Part shown: positions 27,343 to 38,152 of the stretch, in pieces
Layout of the letters: every line of letters starts with the position of its first letter
Numbering within the stretch: the first letter of the stretch is position 1
NCBI RefSeq assembly: GCF_041381155.1
Contig: NC_091137.1
Coordinates: 25,403,351 to 25,467,350, forward strand
Length of the DNA: 64,000 nucleotides
Source: Argopecten irradians
Lineage: Eukaryota > Mollusca > Bivalvia > Pectinida > Pectinidae
Reading direction: 5' to 3'
Translations under genes and position numbers: made by a program
Notes under the pieces: model-generated
Seen by the model: only the letters and a program-made list of their open reading frames with translations
Databases searched by the model: none
Told to the model about the DNA's origin: nothing

Positions 27343-28745
27343 AATATTTCAACGGATACGTTTTCTACGTTCTACGGGAAACAACTCAAAACAGTCTTTA
27401 AGATATATAAACTAAGTGTCATATTCATCCTTTTAAAAAATGAATACATTTATTTTACTTATTGGCCAATAAAATTTTAATGAATTACTTCAGCCTTTGG
27501 TATAAAAGAGTTCTGCACGAATGATTTTATCGCAGTCATCGATGATTCTATTTACATGTAATATTAACTAATTTATAAATTTAACGAACCATGTTTTATA
27601 TTTATAAAGAAAGAACATTCGACATTTTCAATAACGAACTTATTCAAAATAATTTAATGGTCCTTAAAACACATTTACTCCTAAAATGTCCTAATGGACT
27701 ATTTATGCTGCTCCGATTTTAACGCACGGGGTAAGGGCGATAACTACAAAAGAATTATTGGTCGATACCACACCAAGACACCAAGTCAAGACTTGACCCA
27801 AACACACATACAAAGATTTTGAATTGATTGCTACACGCTTCATCGTGGCTGTGGGCAAGTTCTAACTTTAATGATGGTGTAAATTGTTACTCATTTTCTT
27901 TTTCTCTCTCTCTTTCTTTTTCTCTTTTTTTTTATTCTCTCTTTGAATTTATTGAACATTTATTGTATCACTTTAAGAGGAAATAAAGGTTGAATGAATA
28001 GTAAAGCTATGGTTTTTTTATTCTCTTCTTTGCCGATGCAATATTTTTTCTGATCAACGATTGATAATAAACAATACATAGTTCCTACAAATTAGTAACC
28101 TGTTATGGAATAGGATTAAACGTGGAGGAAACTTCCCTGTGATAGGAGATGCTACATTCGTTATTCGTCACCGACCATTTGTAAAGTTGGGTTCACACGT
28201 ACTTAGGTTTAATTTACATTTTCTTTTGTTTTTATTTTATTTTTTTCTGTTGTTCATGTTATGGCATTTGTTAAGTAACATGAAGAATAAGTATTAATAT
28301 ATGTATCTTTTATCAAAAATTAATTCCAACCCCATAATACACAATTAAAACAACATATTGAAATTAATTTAATAGAAAATTACTTTCAATACAGATTCCT
28401 TTAAAAATCTTTTAAGTATTAAAATGTTGTTAAAAAGTAGGAGCACCATATTGTGCGTTGATCTAAATATCAAGTAGAGATACTCACACTTACGACCATG
28501 TCAGTGGTCGATAACATTCTTGCTGCATTCATATACATCATATAGAAATAATACTGATCATTATGAAGAAGTTAAGTAATCCTTCGAGAGTTATATCTAC
28601 CGATTCTGACGGTTAATGGCAGATCCTTTAACAGTTGTAATCGATAAGACTGTAGCATTTTGTTTGATCTATGTGGGCTCGTATACTGTTGCTACCTATT
28701 TTTGCATAAGACAAGCTATGATACATCTTTACCAGTAAAAATATT
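27343..28745 (+). repeat. Diverged local duplication, copy 1
   Basis: This segment and 29640-31560 share long collinear stretches, for example ACTAAGTGTCATATTCATCC, TTTGGTATAAAAGAGTTCTGC, TTTTATCGCAGTCATCG, ACATTCGACATTTTCAATAA and AAGGGCGATAACT. Further on both have GATGCAATATTTTTT, GGAT/GGAGGAAACTTCC-like segments and TTTGTTTGATCTATG-like ends. The first 430 bp are about 85-90% alike by eye; later parts are much more diverged. No coding frame is conserved. It may be a local segmental duplication or two copies of an unknown repeat. Confidence 0.75.
27893..27946. repeat. Polypyrimidine (CT/T) tract
   Basis: About 50 bases almost free of purines, made of T runs and CTCTCT. Simple sequence inside duplication copy 1 and absent from copy 2. 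Confidence 0.8.
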
Positions 28746-28915
28746 CTTACTGGACCTGTTTTTTATGTGTAGTAATTAATCGAAATCCTAACGAATTGCT
28801 AGGATTGGGGTCAGCCAGTTTTAAATGACGAGCGTGCAGTTCATATGTATACATAATCTGATAATCATTGTCTTTTAATATAAAAAAAAAACCACTCACG
28901 CGCACCCTCACACCG

Positions 28916-29453
28916 TCACACATATTTGTACCTCTCCTGGTCAAGGGCAATACACTCATGTCGCATGAAGCTGTATTGCATGGCTACCTTTGCAATAATG
29001 CCTCGTGACGTAACAGCGTCTACAAAATTACTATTCTCTCGGAACAATTTCAACATTCTTTTTTCGAAAGTAGGCTGGGTTGCTGACGTCACATTGTCCC
29101 GATTTTGACACAGGATGGACACACGAAAAGGAAAAAAATCAAATTCGGCACTGATCGTGAGCGCATCGGGGCTATTTGTGAGGGTATCTTTATAGCCATC
29201 GTATGATCACCGAGGAAGTTTCTCAGGCTTCGGCAGTAACTTCGTTAGTGTTGACAAAATCTTTGGCATGCCACAAAAATGCCCGAATACCACGCAAAGT
29301 TCCATCTCGTGTTGAATTCGAGTGTCCATCCTTCCCTTCGTAAGGCAATCGGGAGTGCATCTTGACTTTTTTGTGTCTTCTTCGTCTTTCTGTCGTGTAA
29401 TCATCGACGACAACGGACTCAATAGAATCACAAACGGGATACGAAGTCAACAC
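28916..29453 (-). pseudogene. Possible coding debris between the duplicated segments
   Basis: On the reverse strand several overlapping frames (29453-29223, 29431-29207, 29122-28916) lie in sequence clearly less AT-rich than its flanks. The peptides are hydrophilic and charged, one with an ERRRRHKK run, without a recognised domain. This may be the remains of a gene or mobile-element ORF broken by frameshifts. I cannot name a family. Confidence 0.2.
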
Positions 29454-30499
29454 GAAGTTATCCGATGGCCTAAAGAAGTCAATACAACTACGTGAAGCCC
29501 TCGTATGGCCGTCGAGAAAACATCGTATAATAGAATGATGTCATCACTATAAAACTACGGTGTTTGATGCAGACAACATACATAAAGTTTGTTCGGGCCA
29601 AATTGAAGATATAAGTGAACTATTACTGTGGTTAGTAAAGATTTCGACGGATGGACTACGTTCTACGGGCAATAACTCAAACCAGCCTCGAAGATATAAA
29701 AAAACTAAGTGTCATATTCATCCTTTTAATAAATGAATATATTTATTTTACTTATTTACCAATAAAATTTCAATGAATTACTTAAGCCTTTGGTATAAAA
29801 GAGTTCTGCAAGAATGATTTTATCGCAGTCATCGGTGATTCTATATACAGGTAATATTAACTAATTTATAAATTTAACGAATCATGTTATATATTCATAA
29901 AGAAAAAACATTCGACATTTTCAATAACGAACCTATTCAAAATAATATAATAACCCTCATACCTCATTCCTAATGGACCCTCCTTGTTCTGTTTTTTTGA
30001 AGTAATAACAGAGTTTTAAACTAAGCTCCGATTTTAACGCATGGGTTAAGGGCGATAACTGCAAAAGAATTATTGGACGGTCTGTTTGATAAATTTACAA
30101 CTTCATCTCTCCAGAACCTTTCAATTTTACATTTCATTGCATTGTGAATAAACATCAATCCAATCCTATTTAAGACTTCGAGTATGGTAAAGGAAACAAG
30201 ATCGGGTCGATTTGTTTTTCCTTTTTGCTTCTTTTAACTTCTTTGCACTTAATTACGTCTTTTTAAAAAGCACATTAATATTATAACGTATAGATGCTAT
30301 AGATAATAAAAAAAACCCATGATATCTCATTTATCTACTTAATGTATGGAGCATCACAATATCACAACTGGTATAACACCAATTATATCCCTTTGACTGA
30401 TTCATAACTTACATTATAAACTTATGTTGATAATAAACATATATATTTATTTTTATAAATATTGTCCTGGTGGTTCTATCGAAAGATAACGTTTAGTGG

Positions 30500-30526
30500 T
30501 ATATATATATATATATATATATATAT
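30500..30526. repeat. AT dinucleotide microsatellite
   Basis: Thirteen uninterrupted TA steps. Absent at the corresponding place of duplication copy 1. Confidence 0.95.
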
Positions 30527-31159
30527 GGAATGGACCGCGAACTGTAAATATATCAATATAAGAGTTTGTGTTTCAGATGGCCTACGCTTATGTATTGATA
30601 ACCTCAAATTGAAAAATGTGGATGATAACTCGCTGAAGATATGGTTATTCCATTATCTTTTCGTTGACGATGCAATATTTTTTGTTGATCAGCGAATGAT
30701 AATGCATAACCTAATATATTTCCTACAAAATATTCACCTGTTTTAATGTATGACAACTTGTGGATGAAACTTCCTTGTGATAGAAGATGTAACATTTAGA
30801 TAAGAAGAAGTCATTGTAATACATTATTCTCAACCAGTTAGTCATAAAGATTGGTTCACAGCTATTTACAATTTATTCCATTCTTTTCATTGTTTTTTTT
30901 TAATTACATGTATATGATATGCTATGATATTTGCATTTATAGCAAAAACTTTATTAGGTAACACCAAGAATGAGTTATCAATAAATGAATCTTTTATCTA
31001 TTTTATTCAAATCATTTCGACCCTTACACAAGTAAAATACAAAATAATGAATCAATAGTTTATCATATGACTCATTCTACAGATTAAAAAAAATAAACAT
31101 CAAAATGTTGCAATCAGCATCATGTTAATGTGCGTTGTTGAGTCGCAAAAAACTATTAA

Positions 31160-31280
31160 AGATACTCCACCGCCGATAGAGTATAATCAATATTTATCAT
31201 CTGAATAATTGAAGTTTAATCGTGTATATAATATATTATATATACAAGAAGCTCAACATTCCAATGATTATGGTAAATAT
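31160..31280 (+). mobile_element. TTAA inverted-repeat element, internally deleted relic
   Basis: It starts directly after TTAA (31156-31159) with AGATACTCCACCGCCGATAG, then follows the left half of the full copy at 33887. It jumps across an internal deletion to AGAAGCTCAA..TTC.AATG.T.ATGGT and then loses similarity before any right terminus. It sits inside duplication copy 2, so it arrived after the duplication or was lost from copy 1. Confidence 0.7.
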
Positions 31281-31749
31281 CTACAAATATCTTAATAAAT
31301 GAAGTTACCATTCGTTGAAGATGTAGCACGTTCAGTAAGTAACGTGTGACCATTCCATTTTTTTATAATTGACATAAACTTGCTTGCTTCATTCATATTA
31401 TACACCATATGATAACTATGCTAATCAATATGAAGCGATTAAGAGATCAATCAGGAGTTCTATCAACAAGTCCTTTAACAATTCTAATTAATAGTATATT
31501 GTACCATTTCGTTTGATCTATGGGCTATCGAATAGGGTTGATATCCCTTTTCATCAAAACAATATTAAGATTCATAATGGGTTTTGTATTTGATGCACAG
31601 TAATTTTGCAAAATTCAAACGAGTTTCTATGGTTAGGTCCATTAAGTAACAAAGGTTTTCTTGTATGGCGAGAGCATGTAGTGCATATCACATTTATGCA
31701 TTAGCATTATCTTTTTTGAAAAAAAAAAAAAAAAGTTGTCCACCTCTTC

Positions 31750-31900
31750 AGGTCGGAAAATAGTCTCGACATCGTGACAAAACATGAACAATGCTAAATT
31801 GTACTTTATATGAAAACCTTTAATAACCTTTAATGTTGATTTATATGGATGATCACATTTTACACTAAATGACTTGTGTCGTTTTTCATTTCCATTTTTT
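31750..31900 (-). repeat. Homologous fragment pair, member 1
   Basis: On the reverse strand this reads ...HKSFSVKCDHPYK... . It aligns with member 2 at 32370-32490 in both DNA and peptide (KSNSVRCDSPYK), which has an in-frame stop. This suggests two copies of a decayed coding fragment or repeat of unknown identity. Confidence 0.35.
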
Positions 31901-32369
31901 AGTAATAAAATCTTAAGTGTATACATTAATAATATTTTATATGAAAAACGCATTTTTTCATGCTGGGGAGTGACCTGATATTATTTACTATGTCATCCAG
32001 ACCTAAGTTGAATAGTCCAGTTACAACTAAAGTTTTATTCTAACGACATATGTAGCTGACTAGAGTGCTGGTTTTTTTTATAACGGAACAGCAATACATT
32101 AAGATATGTTTATAATACACTATAATTATTAATCAATGTGGTTTTACACTTTTTATATCTTACATACGCATTTTTGTTTAATAATTGCTATTTATTTATA
32201 ATACAATCTAATAGGGAAATTGCCAATAAAGCAAAGAATACACAATATTTCTTACCACATGAATTTTGACACACTTCACCATATTTGTTACAGGTTCCCT
32301 TGAATAGCATGATTTTATATTACTTTTTAAACAAAGACTTGTTCTGTAGTGGTCTAAAATAGTTAAAGG

Positions 32370-32490
32370 GTACAATTCGTGACGAACCATTGGCAACGAC
32401 AACTTATCCTTTATGATAATAACTGAAACAACATATAATTTATATGGAGAATCACATCTCACACTGTTTGACTTGTCTTACTTATTTATT
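32370..32490 (-). repeat. Homologous fragment pair, member 2
   Basis: Aligns with 31750-31900; the best stretch is ATTTATATGGAGAATCACAT against ATTTATATGGATGATCACAT, followed by a shared ACACT...TGACTTGTST segment. A stop codon interrupts the shared frame. Confidence 0.35.
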
Positions 32491-32553
32491 GCTATGACCT
32501 ACATTATATTTTTTCTGAACTACGGATTTCATAGAATACGGCGTAAGGTATTA

Positions 32554-32643
32554 TAACCTTTTATCACATAATCCGCCTGATATCTAGTGATATTGCTGCA
32601 TGCATCACTATTTACAGTAGTTATGTGATAAAAAGTAACTTTT
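32554..32643. other. Short inverted repeat
   Basis: CCTTTTATCACATAA near 32557 and TTATGTGATAAAAAGT near 32619 form a stem of about 15 bp with one mismatch around a loop of about 50 bases. Possibly a decayed small inverted-repeat element. Confidence 0.5.
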
Positions 32644-33372
32644 TATAAGAAATGTTATACACACGAAAATAAAACCTTCTTAGACTCATTTCATAACATC
32701 TTTTATGAAATGAACACTTATTTAAGATCCTATTTGAAAGATGTGTGTATATATAGTATAGATTGGTGGCTGCACGCTGTGAAGTGTCCCAGTAAAACTA
32801 ACAATATCATATAGATCTCCATATATCAACGATATCTTACACGTCTCTCTTGTTAACTCAGTCATCCAAGACACTATCCTTTCATAACACAAAATGTCTG
32901 TCTGATATTGATATTTAACTTAATTCTTTTATCAAAAGTCAGGTGAAGTGTATCAATAAATATCGTCTTATCACATGGCACCTGTGGTATTTATATCTCC
33001 ATTGTTACTACTTAGAACCACTGTTTGCAAATTTCTTCTTTACATTGTTTTGTATCGATTGAGATATGTCCGCATCAGTATGTATGACCATAGTAACTTC
33101 AAAGATTCAAATTCCGTATCTCAGTGATGATTTATCAAAACAATTGTGGATTATAACTTTAAAATATAATATTTGGTAGGCCCTGTTATAGCAAAACTCT
33201 CGCTTAGATTGTAGTGCTGTCCCACTGAGTATATCAAGACACATAGCAACAAATCCCAATTGAAAATAAATATTTAATTTATGAAAAAAAAAAGAAAAAA
33301 AACACCGGGTGACAATTCTTCATACCAAATTAGATCGAAAATTTCTTCCTTACGTCTCTCTTGACACCGCCT

Positions 33373-33752
33373 CACTTTTGGTCTTCAGTTGAGCGTTCGT
33401 CCCTGTGAGGCAGGCTCTAGGTTCTGTCCCCTGGTCGAGACATACCATAGTCTATAAAAGTGGTAGTTTCTGCTCCTGCTTAGCGCTCAGCATACAGGGA
33501 GTGGGATGACTAGTTCGCCCGTTGTCAGTATATAATATGATCGTGTGGGGTATGTTGTTTGGTGTCTTCGACAGAATGCTTTGACAGTGATATAGCACTA
33601 TAAAAAGGGCTACAGTTCCACTATACAAGAAAATACAACACGAACATACCGCAGTCTCCCAAACCACGCACCTCGCACTACAAACACGCTACACACCTCA
33701 TATATGGGAGGCCGTCCTTACATGACCCTAGCTGTTAAAAAGACGTAGATCA
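33373..33752 (+). mobile_element. SINE-like element, longest copy
   Basis: The head resembles a decayed tRNA-type promoter: an A-box-like segment in CAGTTGAGCGTTCGTC, a CTGTGAGGCAGGCTCTAGG segment, and B-box-like GGTTCTGTCCCC. A body and a tail with GGGAGGCCGTCC and ending GCTGTTAA follow. Parts recur at 7812-7910 and 8624-8712, which proves it is a dispersed repeat. No reading frame is conserved. The length (about 380 bp) is long for a SINE, and the class assignment is inferred. Confidence 0.6.
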
Positions 33753-33882
33753 ATCGAACAAACAATCGAAAATACTGCAAACAAAATTTCTTTCGCGTGC
33801 AATTTAATTTCTTGAAAGTTTATCTCCGCGAATTGATATCAACCTGACATCTATTGATTAAAATTACAATTCAATGTTAAAT

Positions 33883-34243
33883 TTAAAGATGCTCCACCGC
33901 CGACAAAGCATAAATGATATTCATTAGTTGAACAATAATTGGTGTTTGATCATGTATATATGTCTAATTAACACAAAAAACATATAAAATGCTTTATTTC
34001 GCCTTTGATGCATGCGCAATCAGTACTTTCTTCCATATAGGATATAGTGACACGGATTTTTTTCGGGATGCAATTAATTATTTTTCATATCTTTAACTTG
34101 AAGTAAAATTAGAAGCTCAAACTTTTCAATGGTGGTAATGGTGTAAAGTAAGTAACTTTTGTAACTGAAGAAAAATATTTAATCGTCTGTTCCTGTTTTT
34201 AATAGTGACAAAATACCATTTGTCAGCGGTGGAGCGTCTTTAA
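33883..34243 (+). mobile_element. TTAA-flanked MITE, copy A (intact)
   Basis: The 353-bp element (33887-34239) has terminal inverted repeats AGATGCTCCACCGCCGACA and its near complement TGTCAGCGGTGGAGCGTCT, and is flanked on both sides by TTAA. TTAA duplication is typical of piggyBac and Kolobok transposons; the element itself is non-coding. Other copies: 41323-41679 and 51618-51968 (reverse orientation) and a relic at 31160. Confidence 0.9.
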
Positions 34244-36019
34244 GTTATTTTAGAGAACTTCATTTGGAATGTATATCGGGAAAGTATGTAGCAGAGAAAA
34301 AGAGTTGCTTTACAGTAATAAATAGCAGTTTTGGGCTGACTTCAATGCACATAAGCTTGTCTCATATAGCAATTAATTGTAACGTCAATATATTAAACGA
34401 AACCCTTCATCATATATGTAAAAATTACTTCTTTTGATACTGAAAAGTAATCTAAATTGTACTTTTATAATCCATTGCTTTCCACATATTGACAACATCT
34501 CGTGTATATCGTGTATAGAAAATAGTGGCAGCAGGTACAGTTCTAATGCCATAACATTGACAGTGATCATGTAGATAATAATTTTTCATAGGTTTTAATT
34601 TGTTTTGGATAAGATCATTTCAATGAATATTATTTCTGTATATCAACATCACAAAAATATTATTTAGAACTATTGATTTAGATAGAGAAGCATAAAACCA
34701 GGCAATGTGGACGATTAAGACTTTTTAATCAGGACACTTTTTGGGACTCAATGACATAATTGGACATGTTTACAAAAAAATAAACCACAATTAGACATGG
34801 GTAATTGATACCATTGTTTTGGGGGGCTATTTTCTCCCTTGGGCGGTCTTCATATACAGTTTTGAATGTCGGTGTTCTTTCTTTAGTATGAATAATAGGT
34901 ACTGCCAATGATATAACAACGATATTATTTCATAACATATATAAACATTCATATTCCATGAGTCATGGTTGAATGAGCTAACACCTGTGTGATACCTATT
35001 ACGTCATATCTCCATGTTCAGTGGTGCGTGTGACAAAGCATTATTGTATAAGTAGTGTACAATGAATCAAATAATATAGGATTACCTTCCTAAAATGTTA
35101 GATCATTTGAACTCAACCACTATCCTGTCATGTCACTGGTCCATGGCAATACACACAATGAAAATAAATGCACATTACGTCAGACTGTTGTTCTTTTTTT
35201 ATTTTCTATTGTTGGGATAATTTGACATCGTTTGACCCGGACACCAGAAAAATGTACATACAACCAACTTATTTGGATTTTTTTTTATGTATCATGCTTT
35301 CTTTGAAACGGACTATAAAGTAAATACAACGATATCGTGTGGCAGAAAACAGTATTTCTATTTTTAGATGTGACCAACACAATTCAATGTCATTTTAGAA
35401 TGTAATAAACAAGAGCTAATCATGGATACTTCCAAAGTTAATTACTGTTCATTACACTTTTAAAATAACAATAAGTCGAAGACCACATATTTGGGTACTA
35501 TATACCATATATAAGCAAATTACATATGAAGTCAGACAAGCTTTAGGCCTCGGTTTGCATAAAAAATCTCTTTTAGAAAGGTGCTTCTGACAGGATATGA
35601 CATATATTTCTCTCATACACACGGGTGTAAGACTGGTTTATCCGATACAACATTTCTGAAAGTAGCGGGATATCATAATTTTAAAATTGTAATAAAAACG
35701 ATTAACGAGAAAAAAATACTCTTTCACGTGTGGATATAGGGATATTCTACCCTCGGGATCACAAAATGTTGTAAAAGACTCGAGATTTACCCCATTTTGT
35801 GACATATCGCCTTAAATTATGGCAGATGTTAACATTTAGTTTGGTTGGATAAAACGTCTTATTAACAGCCGGGATCATTAAGAACGTTCCCGGTTTCGAT
35901 GATGAAGGAAAGCCAGAATACCTGGATGAAAAGTACCCACCAGTGATCAGTATATGGCAACTGCCTCATATGGAATTAGAACATGCATCCTAAAGGTGGA
36001 GCGCTTGTGGTAATATGTC
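34244..36019. other. Non-coding, no gene recognised
   Basis: AT-rich sequence. The stretch 35870-36000 looks like part of a further dispersed repeat (GC-richer, abutting the LINE relic), but I cannot classify it. Confidence 0.4.
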
Positions 36020-36806
36020 GTGACTAAAGCAACTTAAATCTATCCAAGCTCATGTACTCTATTGTTCTCCGTAAATTCCCCATAATTGAATTGGCTTTGT
36101 AAACTTTCTCACATATACGTTTATCAAATGTTAATTTACTGTCTATAGTGACGCCAGAATCCTTTTCGAAGTTCACGAAATCCAGAATACTGCATCTTCA
36201 TGGAGTTTATATTCTATTAGGTTGTCATTTGAACTTCTGAATGAAATCGGAGTTTCCAAACTTCTGACCACTGTTGTAGGACATACATTTCTTTCTGTAA
36301 CATTCTACAATCTTCCTCTTTGTTAATTGCCCTAAAAATCTTTGTATCGTCCGCGAAAAGGAAGGTTTTCGTTCCTTGACTTGTAACTTCTGGTATGATG
36401 TTGATATAAAGAACAAATAATAGTGGCCTTTACACCGACCCTTGTTGTATACCGCTTATTAAATGATCCCATTCTGATTTCGCTCCGTTGACGACGACCC
36501 TCTGTTTTCTTCCGAGCAAAAAGTCGGAAATCCGGAAAGAGAATCTTCCTGAAATTCCGTATTTTTCGAGTTAATGTATTAGGCGCTGATGGGGAACTTT
36601 ATCATAAGCTTTCATGAAATCACAATACATTACATCGACACGTCCACCTCCATAACCTTTATGAGTTGTAGAACCGTAGATCTTCCATCAATGAAACCAA
36701 ACATCATATTTTTTCTCATATGGTTCATAATTTCTTCCCTGATTACTGATTCCATTAACATGCATGACAACACTGATAAGACTGACTGCCTGTAGTTTGG
36801 TATAGG
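36020..36806 (-). pseudogene. Dead non-LTR retrotransposon reverse transcriptase
   Basis: Read on the reverse strand, the RT domain appears in order: PIPNYRQ; FGFIDGRSTVLQL; YCDFMKAYDKVPHQRLI (core motif A); a KYGI..R segment; VVVNGAKSEW; GIQQGSV.RPLLFVLYIN (motif B); LFADDTKIFR (catalytic FADD, about 36330-36361); LQKEM..LQQWSEVWKLRF; then, after a frame change, GVTIDSKLTFD and KANSIMGNLRRT. Stops interrupt it (after QRLIH, after QQGSV and after LRFH..), and there is at least one frameshift, so it is not functional. Motif order and spacing fit CR1/Jockey-type LINEs that are common in invertebrates. The 5' part and the 3' end are missing or unrecognisable. Confidence 0.9.
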
Positions 36807-36807
36807 T

Positions 36808-36985
36808 TTGATTCATTCGACAGTTGGGGGTCTTAGTTGTAGGTCTGAAGGGTGTGGTTGTGAGATGATTGGGTGTGACTTTCTCAGGGTGGTTATTAGT
36901 GTGACGGCAGTGGTGATGAGTAAAACATTTTATTCAATAGTAGGATAGTATTCCGGGTATTTTATAAATAACCACAGAGCTAAGT
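36808..36985. repeat. Direct duplication, unit 1 (next to the LINE relic)
   Basis: Starts GACAGTTGGGGGTCTTAGTT and continues through GGGTGTGGTTGTGAGATGAT, a GCAGTGGTGATGAGTAAAAC segment and AACCACAGAGCTA. It matches 37312-37490, about 500 bp downstream. Confidence 0.85.
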
Positions 36986-37163
36986 TTCCTTAAAGTCTCG
37001 CTTTTTAATATTGCTGATATGCATTTCCAGTGTTTCGATAATTCCACAGTTTCTGATGATGTTTGATTAATTAGTGTTTATAACTGACAAATGACATCAC
37101 ATGTTTCCTATAGTACACTTGACTTGAGCTAGTGTATCTTTGAGTCGGCCGATAGATTTGAGC

Positions 37164-37499
37164 TTAGTGTGTCTTTTGAGTCGAACGACATTTTGTGAAT
37201 TTGGTAATAGAGTTGCTAGTCGATCGAGTGTACAATAATGTAGTTTGTGTCAGCGGACTCTTTTGAAGAGGTGGATGGAATTTAAGTTGCTCGGGTATAG
37301 CTTTGAATCGTTTGACAGTTGGGGGTCTTGGTTGTAGGCCTAAAGGGTGTGGTTGTGAGATGATTGGGTGTGTTGTAGCTTTCTCGGGGTGGTTTTTAGT
37401 GTACCGGCAGTGGTGATGAGTAAAACATTTTATTGAATAGTCGGATAATATTTCGGGTAGTTTATGAATAACCACAGAGCTATGGTGACTTTCCTTCAA
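37164..37499 (-). pseudogene. Open reverse frame spanning duplication unit 2, possibly upstream LINE debris
   Basis: A 111-codon frame rich in Pro, His, Thr and Lys. Its RPPTVKRFKAIP segment has a counterpart (PPTVE-stop-IKPIP) directly upstream of, and in frame with, the RT relic at 36806. The duplicated segment was therefore probably part of the same element before rearrangement. No domain is recognised, and it may be non-coding. Confidence 0.3.
37312..37490. repeat. Direct duplication, unit 2
   Basis: A diverged copy of 36808-36985 in the same orientation, with a few small insertions, for example four bases before the CTTTCTC segment. Confidence 0.85.
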
Positions 37500-38103
37500 A
37501 TCAACAATAGGGTACTGGTTAGAGCTTATTTAAGATAACTGTTGATGAACCACTTCCGATATCCACCGAATACAGACATCCTTGAATTACACCCACCCTG
37601 AAATGTAACCCAACGCTCACAAAAGATATTCTAGACACATGAGAAAAATAATCCTACCCGTGACAGTACACAGGGATATCGAAGGGATCCACCGTGTGTG
37701 TAATCTCCTTCTAGTTTTACTTTCTAAGTCTTGATTCACACAGTCTGGTATTTAATAGTATTGGTAAACTTTGGAACAATTCGATGTTTATCTAACTGAC
37801 ATTTAATGGCTGATTTTAGAGTTTTATTGTGTTGAAATCATTTTATTTGTCAGTGTAAACTCCCTCTGTACCTCATTTGGCGTTTTTGACTAGAGAGTAG
37901 TCGAGCGTGGTTCACAATGGGCCTACCTGTGTATAGTGGTATATACAGGATTAGCCCCGATACAGGTAAAAACGGAAGCTTGCTGGCTACCTGAATTTAT
38001 CTGGTTAGCTTTAAGTTAGTGTCGTCTGAAATCAACATCTGTGTGGTTATCCTGATCTACCTGGATATTTACCAATTAGTGCGTTGTCTTCTTACTTGGA
38101 ACC
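37500..38103. other. Upstream region of the phospholipid phosphatase gene
   Basis: Non-coding and less AT-rich near its right end. It must hold the promoter and 5' UTR if the exon at 38104 is the first. TATATAC at about 37950 is TATA-like, but I cannot assign a start site. An in-frame TAG at 38077-38079 precedes the ATG. Confidence 0.4.
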
Positions 38104-38152
38104 ATGAAGGTTTATTGGAAAGTCATCTCCGATCTCATCATCTATATTGCAG
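38104..38152 (+). CDS. Phospholipid phosphatase exon 1
   Basis: Encodes residues 1-16 plus one base, the start of membrane helix 1 (MKVYWKVISDLIIYIA). Donor AG|GTAGGT. The start was chosen because the ATG is the first after the in-frame TAG at 38077 and the phase-1 join to exon 2 restores the helix. Vertebrate PLPP genes also break inside TM1. An alternative first exon cannot be excluded across the 8.8-kb intron. Confidence 0.8.

Larger units (their letters stand above)
29640..31560 (+). repeat. Diverged local duplication, copy 2
   Basis: The homologue of 27343-28745, about 2.3 kb downstream in the same orientation. It is longer because it acquired an AT microsatellite at 30500 and a partial TTAA inverted-repeat element at 31160. 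Shared landmarks run in the same order to the ATTTCGTTTGATCTATGGGC segment near 31506. Confidence 0.7.

Noticed and set aside
36225..36416. 63-codon reverse frame
   Set aside because: A shifted frame of the RT relic; the meaningful reading (FADDTKIFR) is in another frame.
36589..36795. 68-codon forward frame
   Set aside because: Antisense to the RT relic.
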